Assembly: GCF_028858725.1 (NCBI RefSeq)
Contig: NC_084767.1
Coordinates: 3,771,501-3,835,500, forward strand
DNA from: Colius striatus
Lineage: Eukaryota; Chordata; Aves; Coliiformes; Coliidae
Length of the DNA: 64,000 nt
Reading direction: 5' to 3'
Position 1 is the stretch's first letter. Each line of letters begins with the position of its first letter. A program made the translations under genes and the position numbers. The notes under the pieces were generated by a model, which was not told where the DNA came from, did no database searches, and saw only the letters and a list, made by a program, of their open reading frames with translations. Shown piece after piece: positions 54,001 to 63,990 of this stretch.

Positions 54001-57000
54001 CATAACATGACAAAAATTGCCTAAAGCACAGGTGGGAGCACTGTCTGAAAATCTGACTTCCCTCAACCACTCCTTCCTCCATGCTGACTTTTGACAGTGC
54101 ATTGTGTTTCTCTCTGGGGAATTAACCTCCAGTCCAACCCATCAACAGCTACAACATTTTTATTTCACAAAGTGTAGAACCTCAGTAGTTCCAAGTCTTT
54201 GTTGAATTTGTGACATTTAACGTTTCAGTTGTCCAAGAGACACAAAGGAAAAAACCCAGGCTGAGTAATTTCTAGTTTATTGCGTTGGGTGCACGCTGGA
54301 GTACACGAGCTCAAAGCCAGTCTCTTGTCTCTAAATTTCTGTGTTACATTGAGTTGAGTGATGAACCGAGGGGTTTGCTGCAATGGCAAGTTTTTAATAT
54401 TCAGAACAGAGGCTTTAAATATTTGAGGGGAAAAAAACCCAAAACTGGTTAGCTGACAGGGACCCCCACACTCTCCGGTGGCTGCTTTTTGTGGTGAAGA
54501 GTTCATAGTTTTCCCCTTCTGAGTAAACCCAGCTAGCTGTCACTTCTCCAGTATAAGGTCTATAAGCTTCCAGTCATATTGCAAACATTTTATAACATGA
54601 CCCCATGCACCAATACAGAAGCTGAGCTGGTGATCCTCCTACCTGCAGCTATTAGCAATCACATGAAATCATTTATCTTTCCAACAAAAGGTCTCTGTGC
54701 TTACAGCATAAATTGCCCCAGCCTCAGCACCCTTGGGAAGATCAGTCTTATCCCTGGGCTGTGTGGAACAATTTGTTCCTCCATGCCACTGCTTGCCAAT
54801 TAGACTGCAAACCATGTTAAGCACAATAAGAGTCACTACTGCTGTTACACTGAATTTGGATATATTCCTGAAATTAATGCAGCAGTCCACCTCTCTGGAA
54901 ATGCAGAGTAATTCAAGAACATGGTATATAAGTGAACCTGTACACATCTAATGAAAAGAGGTCAGAGTCATATTACGTCCTAAATAAAACCAGCCAAAAT
55001 GCTGTGCTCAGCAGGTTCAGAGGTTTGCACAGTGCTTATTATAAAATAGCTCTGTTAATTTAGTTAACAACTTGCTCTGATACCAAAAGGGTTCACACTA
55101 CTAGACAAAGTTACCATTGGTAGGGGTTTTTTTGGGGGGGTTATACAATTTAAAGGCCTTATAGTGAGACTGCTTTGAAACCAGTAGCACAAATTTTGCC
55201 AGTCTTAACACCTTAACAAGATGGCCAGCACATTTCATCAGAAACACATATCATTTCTGAAATATAGCTATGTATTTTATACTTAACAAAAATAAAGGCT
55301 GATGACAGGTTAGTGGTAGTTGCCATATTGCTGAAGAAATACATAACCATACATTGAATTTCATAACATCAAAAATAGCTGTAACAGTCAAGATAATGAT
55401 CATTAACTGGTAACTGAACATGAGTTGTTCTCATATCCATATTAGCTAGGACTTATAAAGTACATAAGCCATGCTACACTGATGAAAAAAGTGAAGTTTT
55501 CTTCAAAACAGTTCAGGTAGAGAGTTCTAACAACAACATGGTGGTGTTTTTAATGGCTCAATTCACAAAACTACAGTGCTTTCCATGAAGCTGGATTGCT
55601 TACTGTACACTTTTTAACTGGTTTATAAAGATATGGAGATAATGACTACCCTGGAATAAAGCAGAGTGTGTACACTTCAGGAACAAAATAAGCTAACTAC
55701 AGTCTGATGTTGTTTATCCAGGCTGATCACAAGAACTTGGCTTTACACAAGTTTGTTTAGGGCATCTAAAATTGGACTTTGTCAGAGGGCTCAAAGGGCA
55801 CACAGATTTATCCTTGGGAAATAGAACTGAGGCAGAAAGACATCAGGTTGAACACAAGGCCACAAAAACAAACAAAACCCCCAAATCAACCTGCAGTCTT
55901 AATACATGACACTGTTTAAAATGTCAGCCAACACCTCAAAAGACATTCATTATACATTTTTGAATAAGCAGGATTGTTTTCACAATAATAGACAAGAGGT
56001 GGCAGCTAGCAGATGTGGTTAAGAGGGAGCTATTCAACACTGTAGATCCTCTGGAACAGCAAACACAACAGTTTTGAACTACACACTGGCCAGCTCTGTC
56101 TACAGAAAAAGAAAACTATTCTCCTACTGCCTAGAAATCATTTGTAAGTACATAAAGTGCTCACAATAATGCAACCTCATTGTTAAAGCATAAAGAATAG
56201 AAGCTGGGGCTTCATGTCACAACTTTGTCACTTGGTTCATACAGCATGGGCAAAACACTTCACCTCTGTGACTACAGTGGCTTCCCCACTAAAATACAGA
56301 CAAATTATGTTTTGAGCTCTTGTAAAAAGCAAAAAAAATGGAGCCACCTGCAAATAGGAAATCACTAATTCCCATTCCAGTTTTATTTTTCAAAGTCCAA
56401 AGACATTTCACTCCAAAAAGACAGTCACCTAGCTGGAAGCTGGTACGACATACACTGCGATGTCCTCCGATGCAAAAGAAGTGACACGGGAATTTTTGAT
56501 GCACTGAAAGATCACACTTTGCACTTCAAAATCTCACACCTAAATTCTCTTGCACATCTGCAAAATGTACCTCTAACTAGTCAAGTGCAGATTCATTATA
56601 TTTAATCTGCACTCGGAGCATTACCATCACCTGAACGATTAAGATTCCAGAACCTGAGTTTCTATTCAGTGCTTCCCACGATGGGCCTCCCAGTACTAGA
56701 AATTCAAAAATATACAAAAAAGAAAGCCTGGCAAGGTATGAGCACTTGCTGGTAGCTCAGGCTGTGCCTAATCTTATAAAACAATTTTTCTGAAGACAGA
56801 GGCATCACTAATAATGTAAAGTATTCCACTGCATTAAGCAATTTGTTGAAGGTGGTTATGAAGCAGTTATTTGTGGAGTAGGTGTAGTTGCAAAACTGGG
56901 GCTTATTTGATGTATTTAAATCTTTGTCAAGATCAGAATACTTGTGAAAATTAAAAGACTCACAACTACATTTGCTGCCCTCATTATAGTATGGGAAGCC

Positions 57001-60000
57001 TGAAACTTTCTGAAACCTTGTACCTGTTTCCCACAATTCAAAAGCTTTCTGTCTCAGGCGAAGTGAAGTGTGTAAGGAAAGGTAATATTGTAGGTTCTAA
57101 ATACCAGTTCCACATTTTTCTTTTAATTGCAAAGCAAATTTGGACTTGATTATGCTTCTGGGTAAGCTTGTCCTCCTTCCCACCATGCAGCAAATGTTGT
57201 ATTCCACCTCCCAGTCCAGTATCCAGTGAATTAAAGGCTTTGAATAAACAGGTTTTTCCTGAAGGATGTTGCTGTACACTGCCCTGATCATCTTTTATAG
57301 CTTCAACAGAGAACAATAAGAAAAAGCTGGAAGAGTGACACGTAACGCAAGAGGATTTTTTTGGAGGGAGAACTTCTTGTTTAGTCAAACTTGGAACTTT
57401 TGTTTAAGTGTCAGAAATTACAGACCTTTATAAAAATTTCCAGGAAAGTGTCTGATTCTATTTTAGCCACATATTAAGGTTTTTATGTATCTTCTAGAAA
57501 TTATTTTTCCACAATAACTCATGTTCTCAGTCTTTATGCTGGCCTCATAAGTATGCCATTTTCAAAGCAAAATGCTTAATAAGAGAACTCCTTTTCATCT
57601 TAGGAACATACAAACATAATTCAAATAGCTTCTAACAAAAGCTCTCTTTAAAAAGAAAACCCCGAGGTCAAAAACACACGGGAGGGCCAAAGCTGAAGTA
57701 TTAACATCAGTAGTAAGTTTATAAAACAAGAACAGTGTTAACTTCCACAGTATTTAACTTGTGCATGTCATACCACATTAGAGTGCTTCTAATTCCACAG
57801 ATGAGTAGCGGTAGGGAACAGCATACAAAACACTAATTACTACACAGCTGATGTAGTTATAGAAAAATTGGGTGAACAGACCCTTAAAAAAAAATCCAAC
57901 TTCAAGGATTCTTTTTAAAATGACAGCTTGAAATTTCTCGGAAGAGTTGCTGTGCTGAGCTAAAAATCTAATTCTGCAAAACAAGTAGTGTCATTTGATG
58001 CTGCCTGCCATGGTGACTTATGAAAAGGTTCCTCAAAAAACAAAGAGCAAATATTAAAAAGGAATGGTGAAGAAATTTATTTGTGAAGTTCCCTCAAGAG
58101 GAAAGATTGGCAAATGCATTCAAGAGGTTATTTTTGTTTTTAATTCCAGTTCCCTGGGCATTTGTTTAACGTACTATTCCTTAACCTAGTTCTGTGGGCA
58201 AACAAATCATGACGTATAGCTCAGAATTAACACACATTCTGTAGTCACGTATGTGTTTTCTCAAACATTCCATTATCTGCCTGGGGGAAAAGTCTCTCTG
58301 GCACAGCCCCTCAATGGATTTGGAAGGGGTTATATACCTGGAAATATAGCCATCCTAGAAGAAAGGAGAAAACATTTTGAACAAGTGGATATAATGAACT
58401 GCTCTCGTGTACAAAATTCTTTGAAACGGTCAGTTATTTTCAAGCCCAGTTCCAAGAATAAACACAAATTCTCTTAAAGCATTTTTAGAGAAAGCTGAAC
58501 ACTGTTGCTTAACTTGCTTGTGCCTTCATGAGACTAATTCAAAAAACACCGTCATGCGTTGGAAGATGAGATCTGGAAACCTGGAAATGCCTATCAAAGC
58601 AAGATTTATGCATTGCATAACAGGCAGGATGTTCCACTCTCATGAGGAAGTACAAGTACATAGCAAAAGGAAAGCCAAAACAATCTTGAGGGCAATGCTG
58701 CAGTAAAATGCAATTACTGAGCACTTAGTTTGTCAGTGCTGCTGGGAGAGAAGAAGCAAGAATTATTTTAAAAAATCAGTAACTTTGTAAGCTGCAACAG
58801 TCACAATCAAAGCATTTTCATTTATTAATCCTCAGGGAAGCCTGTTATATCGAAAAGACTCCTTTTGTTTATTTGGTTTTTTTCTGTTTTTTTAATTCAG
58901 GAACCATTTTTTCATTTGGAGACCATTTCCTTTTGAAATGAACGCACAAAGAACAATGGCTTTTCTCTTTTCAAAAGAGCTTTGAAGGGGGAAGCCTGCC
59001 CAGTGGCTAAAGCACAATATCAAAACTTAATTTCATTAACAGATCTGGTAAGTCTTCTCTGACCTTGCTTCCAGTTCCATCTCTGCAACAAGAGGTTCCT
59101 ACAGACACGCTACTTCCAAAGCATTATGAGACAGAATTCCAAACGAAAAACACTTAAAGCAAAAAGCACAATGTTTTGCATGCAGCTCTCAATATCAAGC
59201 AAGCAATCATCAAGTTGAGAGAGTCTTAAAACAGATCACGAGAGTGTTTTCATTTCACCTGTGTCATTGGGAATGCCCATTTCATCACAAGTGTCTAAGG
59301 GCCGTGGGCAGAAATATTTGAAGTGAGCAGCAGTTCACATGAGTGGCTTATGAGGACATTATGCAGTGTTGTCCTCTCCAACGAGGAAGCAAGCACTTAC
59401 ACTTGGGTTACCCTAAGATTTCCATCAAAACATCAACTTCTGCGTTTCATCAAGCTTTGGAGCAGAGGCAATCTTTGAGGAAAAAAAGAAAGCCATCCCC
59501 AAATATTTGCAATGGCTGGTTTACATCTTGCTTTCTGAAGAAACTCATTTTCACTAGATTGCAGCAACACTTGTTAATGATTTAAGCAGCAAAACATAAA
59601 TATTAAATGAAAGGAATCGTTGTATCAAATGACTCCCATTATGTTGCTGCAGCTAAAGGCAGCTTGCAATTATTTCCTAAATAGGACTCTAAGAAGATTC
59701 CAGTAACAAAACAGCTTTGTCCGGTACATGATTGCATCATTACTTCATATATGTAATGTGTATGAACACAAATAAACAATAAGCAAAACCCCTTATTTCT
59801 GCTTGGAGTCAGGCATACAATCAACATAACCACAAAAAAAAAAAATTACAAAGACATCAAAGGTCAAACCTTACATCATTTGGTTCCAGTGATTCAAAAA
59901 TCCAGTATGCTTTCAAGATGCAAATGACTAAGTGATCAAAGGAGCTGAAGATTTTATAGATATTTTTCAAAAGTTATACAAAGCAGTTGTCCAAGATGGC

Positions 60001-62923
60001 TTCAAAATTAATCAGCATCTCCCTAGGTCTGCAGTGCTGAAGTCCTGTTTTGCTGCCCTGCCCTTTTCTTCACAGAAGTGATAGTAAGAGACTGGAAAAG
60101 CACTTCAACACTTTCCTTTTCTTGGCATGAAGGAGTGTCAGACTTGGTCTTGACATGTACAGCTTCATCTTAGTGTTTATGTAAACAGATACCAACAAGC
60201 TACACGAAAATTATTTCTTTACTATGATCAGAATACACGTGTCTGATATTTTCCACTTGGAACACAACCCAGAAGTCAAGGTTGACTTTGCCAATTTCCT
60301 GAAATTTCCTTGATGTCAAACGAAGCTCATTTCTAACACCGAGTATGTATTTGGGCCTTATACACAGGAGCAAGGACACACTTGATCTCATTCTGTCACT
60401 CTGAACATCAGATACGTGTCAGTGTACAGAATGAATTAAACTGTGAGCCAAGTCTCGCTGCAGTGAGGCTGAAAAAAGACCAACTCCAGCTGTGCCCCTT
60501 TTTCTAATGCTTTCAGTGTATAGATTCGGTATGCTGGACACAGGTTCATTACATTAATTACAAATCCTGACATTAAAATCAATTATGACTATGCATTCTA
60601 AATTTGCAAGGGCTCTACCTGATATTGAACCAGCTCTGCAGTAGAAAAAAGGTCTCTAATGGAAAGTTATTGCCAGCAGCTGCTCTGCTGTCAGAGGCTG
60701 GCTCTGCAAACCAAACAGAAACTGAACAGTCCACGAAGAGCTGTGTCTGAATCCACAAAGTCGTTATTAGATACATTTCTACTTCTTTAGAGTGATTTCT
60801 AACATGAGACACGGTTTTTATCTACAGATCTTTCAAATTATTTTAAAGTAGGTCACCCTGGTTCTTGCAGCATGGCTACAAACACTGCCATCATTTCGAA
60901 ATTTGTACTTTTGCCCTCATTTGAAGATGTTGAAAAACAACCTTCTGAAAGTAAAAGAACTCCTGGGTTTTTAGTTTCACCCTAGAAGAGTTTACAGAAG
61001 ACACACACGAAAGCTAGATTTAACTAGTGGTCAGATGAAGAGTACTGCTGTTTGAATTTTTGCTGCAAACGAAGTTTAAGATTACACAGTTCTTTTCTAA
61101 TTGATCAAAAAGTCACCCCAGAAGGAGAGGCTGAACTGCCAGACAACCTGCCGCCTCCAAGGTTAGGCCACCTTAAAATGTAGGAGACTATCAATTGACA
61201 CTTGCCCACATCTATTTTTGGTGATGATTTTATGGCTTGCAACCAAGCTGCCATCGCTGAGGAAAGCCAACTGTGGTGAGTACCGTCATGTAAACAAAAC
61301 CGAAAGTTTCAAATCAAAATCACCCCAAAGGCTACAAAAATGATGTTGCACGACAAGTCTGTGTGATACCGTGAAACAAAATACACAAGCACTTCATCCT
61401 CTTTCACAGACGTGGTACATTCTCAAATAGTTTAGAAGGCCTCAGATCTTTCCTACTTCATCAGGCAGCACTTTTTTTCCCCTCTGCTTTGTAGATATAC
61501 TTACTGTTTGGAACTAAGTTTGTTCATTGGCCATTTCTGTATTTAAGTAGCTGAAGGAAGCTGATACAAATGATCAACAGATATTTATACGACCACCATT
61601 ATTACAAAAAATCCCCACCAACACTCTCCACAGCTCCCAGGGCAACTCACACTATGACATTTCATGTTACCCATTATTTTTCTATTCATTGCAGGCTCAG
61701 AAGTCACACAATCAGACTCTCCTGTTCAAACACCCGACGCTTTCAGGGCATTTTAATGTTTTTAGGAGTTATTTTTCCTATGAATATAACAGTGTGCTCA
61801 CCTGAAAAGGAAAAATGTTGTCAGCTCTATTCAAACTGTCTTCCATCCACGATTTCGGAGCAAAAGCTGAGCTGGGTCGAGGATATTTCTGCAACTGGAT
61901 ATGATTACTTGGAAAATTCTTCTTTAAGGGTGAGATGGAGTTCAAGGGTGTTATCCCTCCATTCAGTCCCCTGCGGTGGTCCCGACCTTGGGATCCACCC
62001 CACCCACCGTATCCACCGCCACCGGGGCTCCAGGAAGATGGTGTAGGCGATGGACTTTGGTAGCTGCTCCATGGAGAAGGTGGCTTGTTAAGATTATTAG
62101 CCAAATGAGGCAACTGATTAAAAGCAGCATTTCTATGTGTGAATGGAGGTGGATGAGGACTTGCAGGAGACCTCCTCTGTTGCTGATGCTGATTGTGATG
62201 ATGCTGAAAATGGGGGTGATGAGGGTGGTGTTGAGAGAGGGGTCCAATTTGGGGGGAAAAGCTACCGCCAAAGCCAGGGCTGACGTGATGTGGAAAATTC
62301 TGAAACAGCAGAGCACCGTTATTAGCCGAGGCAGCAGGGACCCCTCCCTGGTGAAAAAAGCTTGCATCTTCATTGATTATTGTAGAAGAAGAAGGAGCTA
62401 TCGCTGCAGACCAGTTACTAAAACCAGTCAGAGAAGACGCAGTGGATGTCAGGGGCTGCGTCGAAGTACCTAGCCCCGAAGCCTCTTGATAATCAAATCC
62501 TGTTAACACCGGCGATTCTATTCTTATTTTCTCCTTCCCATTGCTGTTCTCTGAAGAATTATCGCCTGGATTTTCTTCAGTTTTAGTTTTCTCGGGTTCA
62601 GAGAGCATGCCTGCTTCCTGACTTTGACCAGGAGAAAGCTGCTGTTTTTCTAGGGACTCTTGCTTTTCCTGTTGCTGAGTTTTAGATTTTTCTGACCCCA
62701 GAATCTCATCCTGAATATTATGGGCAGCTGGAGCAGGAAAGAGCCAAGCTGACCCAGCACTGCTGCCATTGGCAGCTGTGTTATTATTTATAAAAGCAGC
62801 GGGGCTGGGGGTTGCATTTTGATGATGGTGTGGAGGCTGCAGATGTGGATGAAATCTGACTGGAAAAGCTGACTTACTTCCAGTGTTGTTTTGCACTAAC
62901 ACTCCAAACCCGTAATCCCCCAT
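23844..62923 (-). CDS. CPEB4: CPEB4, cytoplasmic polyadenylation element-binding protein 4
   Basis: Sequence-specific RNA-binding protein that recognises U-rich CPE elements in 3' UTRs and controls poly(A) tail length and translation, in the cytoplasm and in neurites. Nine exons (listed separately) join in frame: 1122+82+24+174+90+119+115+182+228 = 2136 nt, 711 residues plus stop. Human CPEB4 is 729, and the missing 51-nt cassette exon accounts for most of the difference. Order of parts: disordered Ser/Pro/His/Gln-rich region (1-374, with a His-rich run at 231-250 and a Gly-rich run at 301-312); a short helix-forming segment (375-401); microexon insert (402-409); RRM1 from about 455 with RNP2 VFVGGL and RNP1 KGYAFLLF; RRM2 from about 562 with TIFVGGV and GRVAF; ZZ-type zinc module with C649, C652, C657, C666, C671, C676, C679, H684 and H692. 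The opening MGDYGFGVLVQ and closing ISFRWN separate it from CPEB2 and CPEB3. All key residues are intact. Confidence 0.97.
24072..27395 (-). other. CPEB4 intron 9
   Basis: 3.3 kb, donor CGG/GTAAGG, acceptor CCGCAG. An AAT microsatellite lies at about 26803-26826. A 199-codon plus-strand open frame at 25876-26475 is treated as chance (see rejected items). No repeat family recognised. Confidence 0.8.
26803..26826. repeat. AAT microsatellite in CPEB4 intron 9
   Basis: Short imperfect run of aataataataat with one agt interruption. Confidence 0.85.
27396..27577 (-). CDS. CPEB4: CPEB4 exon 9: most of RRM2
   Basis: 182 nt, acceptor GGTTTAG, donor CGG/GTAAGG. Completes a Val codon split with exon 8, then encodes 60 residues from ELAMIMDRLYGGVCYAG to HGEIDKR, including the RRM2 RNP1 strand GAGRVAFSN (from residue 605). 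Only 198 bp separate it from exon 8, the shortest intron in the gene. Confidence 0.96.
27776..27890 (-). CDS. CPEB4: CPEB4 exon 8: inter-RRM linker and RRM2 RNP2
   Basis: 115 nt, acceptor GTCCATAG, donor GCAG/GTACAG. Encodes VQIRPWNLSDSDFVMDG, then SQPLDPRKTIFVGGVPRPLRA and one base of Val. The linker and the RNP2 strand TIFVGGV place the two RRMs as in other CPEBs. Confidence 0.96.
27891..28796 (-). other. CPEB4 intron 7
   Basis: 906 bp, donor CCG/GTAGGT, acceptor CCATAG. The donor is followed 4 nt later by a second GTAG (see findings). Nothing else recognised. Confidence 0.8.
28797..28915 (-). CDS. CPEB4: CPEB4 exon 7: second half of RRM1
   Basis: 119 nt, acceptor TTGTAG, donor CCG/GTAGGT. 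Finishes the Gly of the RNP1 motif KGYAFLLF, then encodes 39 residues, YAFLLFQDESSVQALID to TIKDKP. Phase 0 at the 3' end. The boundary after Pro is fixed by exon 8 starting GTT-CAG (Val-Gln). Confidence 0.96.
28916..29456 (-). other. CPEB4 intron 6
   Basis: 541 bp, donor AAAG/GTAAAT, acceptor TTGTAG. No recognised element. Confidence 0.8.
29457..29546 (-). CDS. CPEB4: CPEB4 exon 6: RRM1 core
   Basis: 90 nt, acceptor CTTTCCAG, donor AAAG/GTAAAT. Completes an Asp codon, then EITASFRRFGPLIVDWPHKA and ESKSYFPPK, the family-specific insert and start of RNP1. Too short to stand out as an open frame; identified from the family sequence and from phase. Confidence 0.95.
29547..32262 (-). other. CPEB4 intron 5
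   Basis: 2.7 kb, donor GAAG/GTACAC, acceptor TTCCAG. Contains one CR1 fragment (29984-30310, separate entry) and a short TA run at about 31617-31629. Confidence 0.8.
29984..30310 (-). mobile_element. CR1 LINE 3' fragment in CPEB4 intron 5
   Basis: Minus-strand CR1 3' end beginning with 'cagaatggtagggcttggaa' and carrying the 'ggaacatgtccaggcaggtc' and 'tgtgccagggctccctcact' blocks. Sense orientation relative to CPEB4. It is very similar to the copy at 39920-40305 (same blocks in the same order) but lacks about 10 nt (tgttactatc) present there, so both belong to one subfamily. Confidence 0.92.
32263..32436 (-). CDS. CPEB4: CPEB4 exon 5: start of RRM1
   Basis: 174 nt, acceptor CAACTTCAG, donor GATGAAG/GTACAC. 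Encodes 57 residues, QSSLFPMEDGFLDDGRGDQT to KVFVGGLPPDIDE, flanked by split Gly and Asp codons. RNP2 is VFVGGL at residues 456-461. The in-frame Met in FPMEDG is a potential start for an N-truncated RRM-ZZ protein if transcription begins inside the gene. Confidence 0.96.
32437..34480 (-). other. CPEB4 intron 4
   Basis: 2.0 kb, donor CGAG/GTAACA, acceptor CTTCAG. AT-rich; no repeat family recognised. A short direct repeat of aataactgtataa lies near 33281-33315. Confidence 0.75.
34481..34504 (-). CDS. CPEB4: CPEB4 24-nt microexon (exon 4)
   Basis: Acceptor ACATGCAG, 24 nt, donor CGAG/GTAACA. With the flanking split codons it reads A-RTYGRRR-G, exactly the eight-residue insert known from mammalian CPEB4. 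Length divisible by three and matching phases make it a cassette that can be skipped without a frameshift. The insert puts a basic run (GRRR) next to QSS and so creates a basophilic kinase consensus. In mammals this microexon is included in neurons under SRRM4. A UGC directly before the AG and a pyrimidine-rich tract upstream fit that mode here. Confidence 0.93.
39920..40305 (-). mobile_element. CR1 LINE 3' fragment in CPEB4 intron 2
   Basis: Minus-strand CR1 3' end starting at its tail 'tcgaatcatagaatggtggg', about 385 bp, 5' truncated. Its internal frame keeps an 89-codon remnant (from about 40268 down to 39999) typical of the CR1 3' segment and not a gene. Near-identical blocks are shared with the copy at 29984-30310. 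Confidence 0.93.
45236..45281. repeat. 21-bp tandem duplication
   Basis: Two copies of tgtttattatactgtcttaa(a) in tandem, one mismatch (g to a), followed by the start of a third. Recent slippage product. Confidence 0.9.
46000..46650. promoter_or_regulatory. Intronic CpG island, candidate internal or antisense promoter
   Basis: GC content and CpG frequency rise sharply against AT-rich surroundings, densest at 46170-46620. It contains a GC-box (ggggcgggg at about 46280), a plus-strand CCAAT (about 46331) and a minus-strand CCAAT (about 46051). Possible donors exist on both strands: plus CCAG/GTGAGC at 46534, minus GGAG/GTACGC at 46507 and GAG/GTACAG at 46355. No TATA box. Short open frames here (up to 158 codons, both strands) are GC-driven and not supported as genes. 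Confidence 0.6.
47591..47614. repeat. Perfect 10-bp stem, 4-nt loop hairpin
   Basis: atgagtaatc, loop ctta, then gattactcat: a fully complementary inverted repeat. Similar words (agtaatc ... gattact) recur at about 51267-51290. Confidence 0.95.
48051..48112. repeat. Inverted repeat pair, 10-bp arms
   Basis: ggattatgca at 48051-48060 and tgcataatcc at 48103-48112, separated by 42 nt that include taattaat-type sequence. Confidence 0.85.
51943..52024 (-). CDS. CPEB4: CPEB4 exon 2
   Basis: 82 nt, acceptor TTGCAG, donor AAAG/GTAAAT. Encodes DRTRTFDMHSLENSLIDIMR then AENDSLK and one base of the next codon. The segment is conserved in CPEB2-4 and has amphipathic helix character. Phase 0 in, phase 1 out, so it can join the 51-nt exon, the microexon or exon 5 without a frameshift. 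Confidence 0.95.
52025..61801 (-). other. CPEB4 intron 1 (9.8 kb)
   Basis: Donor CAG/GTGAGC, acceptor TTGCAG. No CR1 element or gene recognised. Read-through into the intron would add seven codons (VSTLLYS) before a stop. Confidence 0.75.
61802..62923 (-). CDS. CPEB4: CPEB4 exon 1: start codon and disordered N-terminal region
   Basis: 1122 coding nt (374 codons) from ATG at 62921-62923 to donor TTTTCAG/GTGAGC. Starts MGDYGFGVLVQNNTGSKSAF, as in mammalian CPEB4. Low-complexity and regulatory character throughout: Asn/Ala patch 45-59, Gln/Glu/Lys patch 83-95, His-rich 231-250, many SP/TP dipeptides (97, 137, 215, 223, 252, 255, 283, 290, 292, 294, 299, 325, 331) that are candidate proline-directed kinase sites, Gly-rich 301-312. 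In the family this region carries regulatory phosphorylation and condensate behaviour. The start matches the family start exactly. Overlapping frames on the plus strand are shadows. Confidence 0.97.
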
Positions 62924-63499
62924 TTATTATCTTTAGGGTTGGAATCCTCCCTGCAAGAAGAAGTTGATGTTTAGTGTTTACCTTGTCCTCTTCCGAGGCA
63001 AGATTAGCAAGTATCCTGGGTTTAGCTAGATACTCCAGTTTCTCCCTCCACTCTATTTATTTCAGATTTGGATAAAGATGTTTGTTGGGGTTTTTTTTTG
63101 CACAAGACAGATCTCTTCAGCAATTTCAATGTGTCAATTTCTGTCCGTTTCCTTCCTTTGGCCAAGAGGAAGGGAAAAATAGATCTTTGGTTCACAAAAT
63201 AAGAGGTTTCCTTTTTTTCTAAAGGAAATGCACAGCAATGAGAGAAAAAGCTTATGGGGAATAAGGATAAAGAGATTCTAACTATCCTGTTTTCTTCCTC
63301 CTCAGCAGCCTTAACTCGCCCATAAATGAGTTAAGAGAGAAGAAAAAAAACCTAATATATACAATGACGTCTGGTCCCCCGACCCCTTGGCAGCAAAAAA
63401 TAGATTTAAATCTGGAATAATTTAATACATCTCTATAATCTAATATATATTTTGTGTCCTGTTCCAAAAGAGTCTTTGCCGTGGGTAAGGGAAAAATTT

Positions 63500-63990
63500 A
63501 CCTCAAGATCTCAGCATTCAGAAAGGTGAAAAGGGGGAGTGAGTTGCAGAAGAGGCTTTTTCCCCGTGCCGCTGTGTTGAGCCGATTATATTTAGTAATA
63601 ATATACACTCTGTGAGTGTGTGTTTGTGTGTGTATGAGTGTGTGTGGTTGTTTAAAGGGGTAAGATCTTATCTCAGGAAATTAGTATTCTCTCTGTGTTG
63701 GGTGGGGAGTGAGTTGTGCAGGAGAAGGGTGAATTCTTGATGCTGCTCCTTTTGGGCTGGGTTTCTGAGCTCGCCAGACTCGCTTCTTATTTATGATCCA
63801 ATATTTGCGTGTCCTTCATATAAGTCCCGGCTGTCCGAAGAGGAAGATTTTCATCTCAGAAATCAGCATTCACCGTTCGGGAAAAGGGAAGGGAGGGGAC
63901 AGCGAGTTGTGCAGGAGGAAGGGGAAGGAGATTTTCTCGCTCTCGCTGCTGCTGAGAGGGTGGTTTCTGGTGCGGAGCTCGCCTCCTTCC
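63500..63990. repeat. Imperfect tandem triplication in the CPEB4 5' region
   Basis: Three modules, each opening with an 'atctcag-a-atcagcattc'-like word (63509, 63669, 63853), followed by 'gggagtgagttgtgcaggag' (63533-63554, 63703-63725, 63893-63920). Modules two and three also share 'gagctcgcc' further on (about 63769 and 63977). Spacing is 170 and about 193 bp. Copies are diverged, so the duplication is not recent. Confidence 0.75.
63606..63651. repeat. TG-rich microsatellite in the CPEB4 5' region
   Basis: Imperfect gtgtgtgtttgtgtgtgtat run inserted between the first and second triplicated modules; CA-rich on the transcript strand. Confidence 0.85.

Noticed and set aside
61570-62473. Plus-strand frames of 158 and 165 codons, and a minus-strand frame of 136 codons
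   Set aside because: Shadows of CPEB4 exon 1, whose low-complexity coding sequence leaves other frames open.
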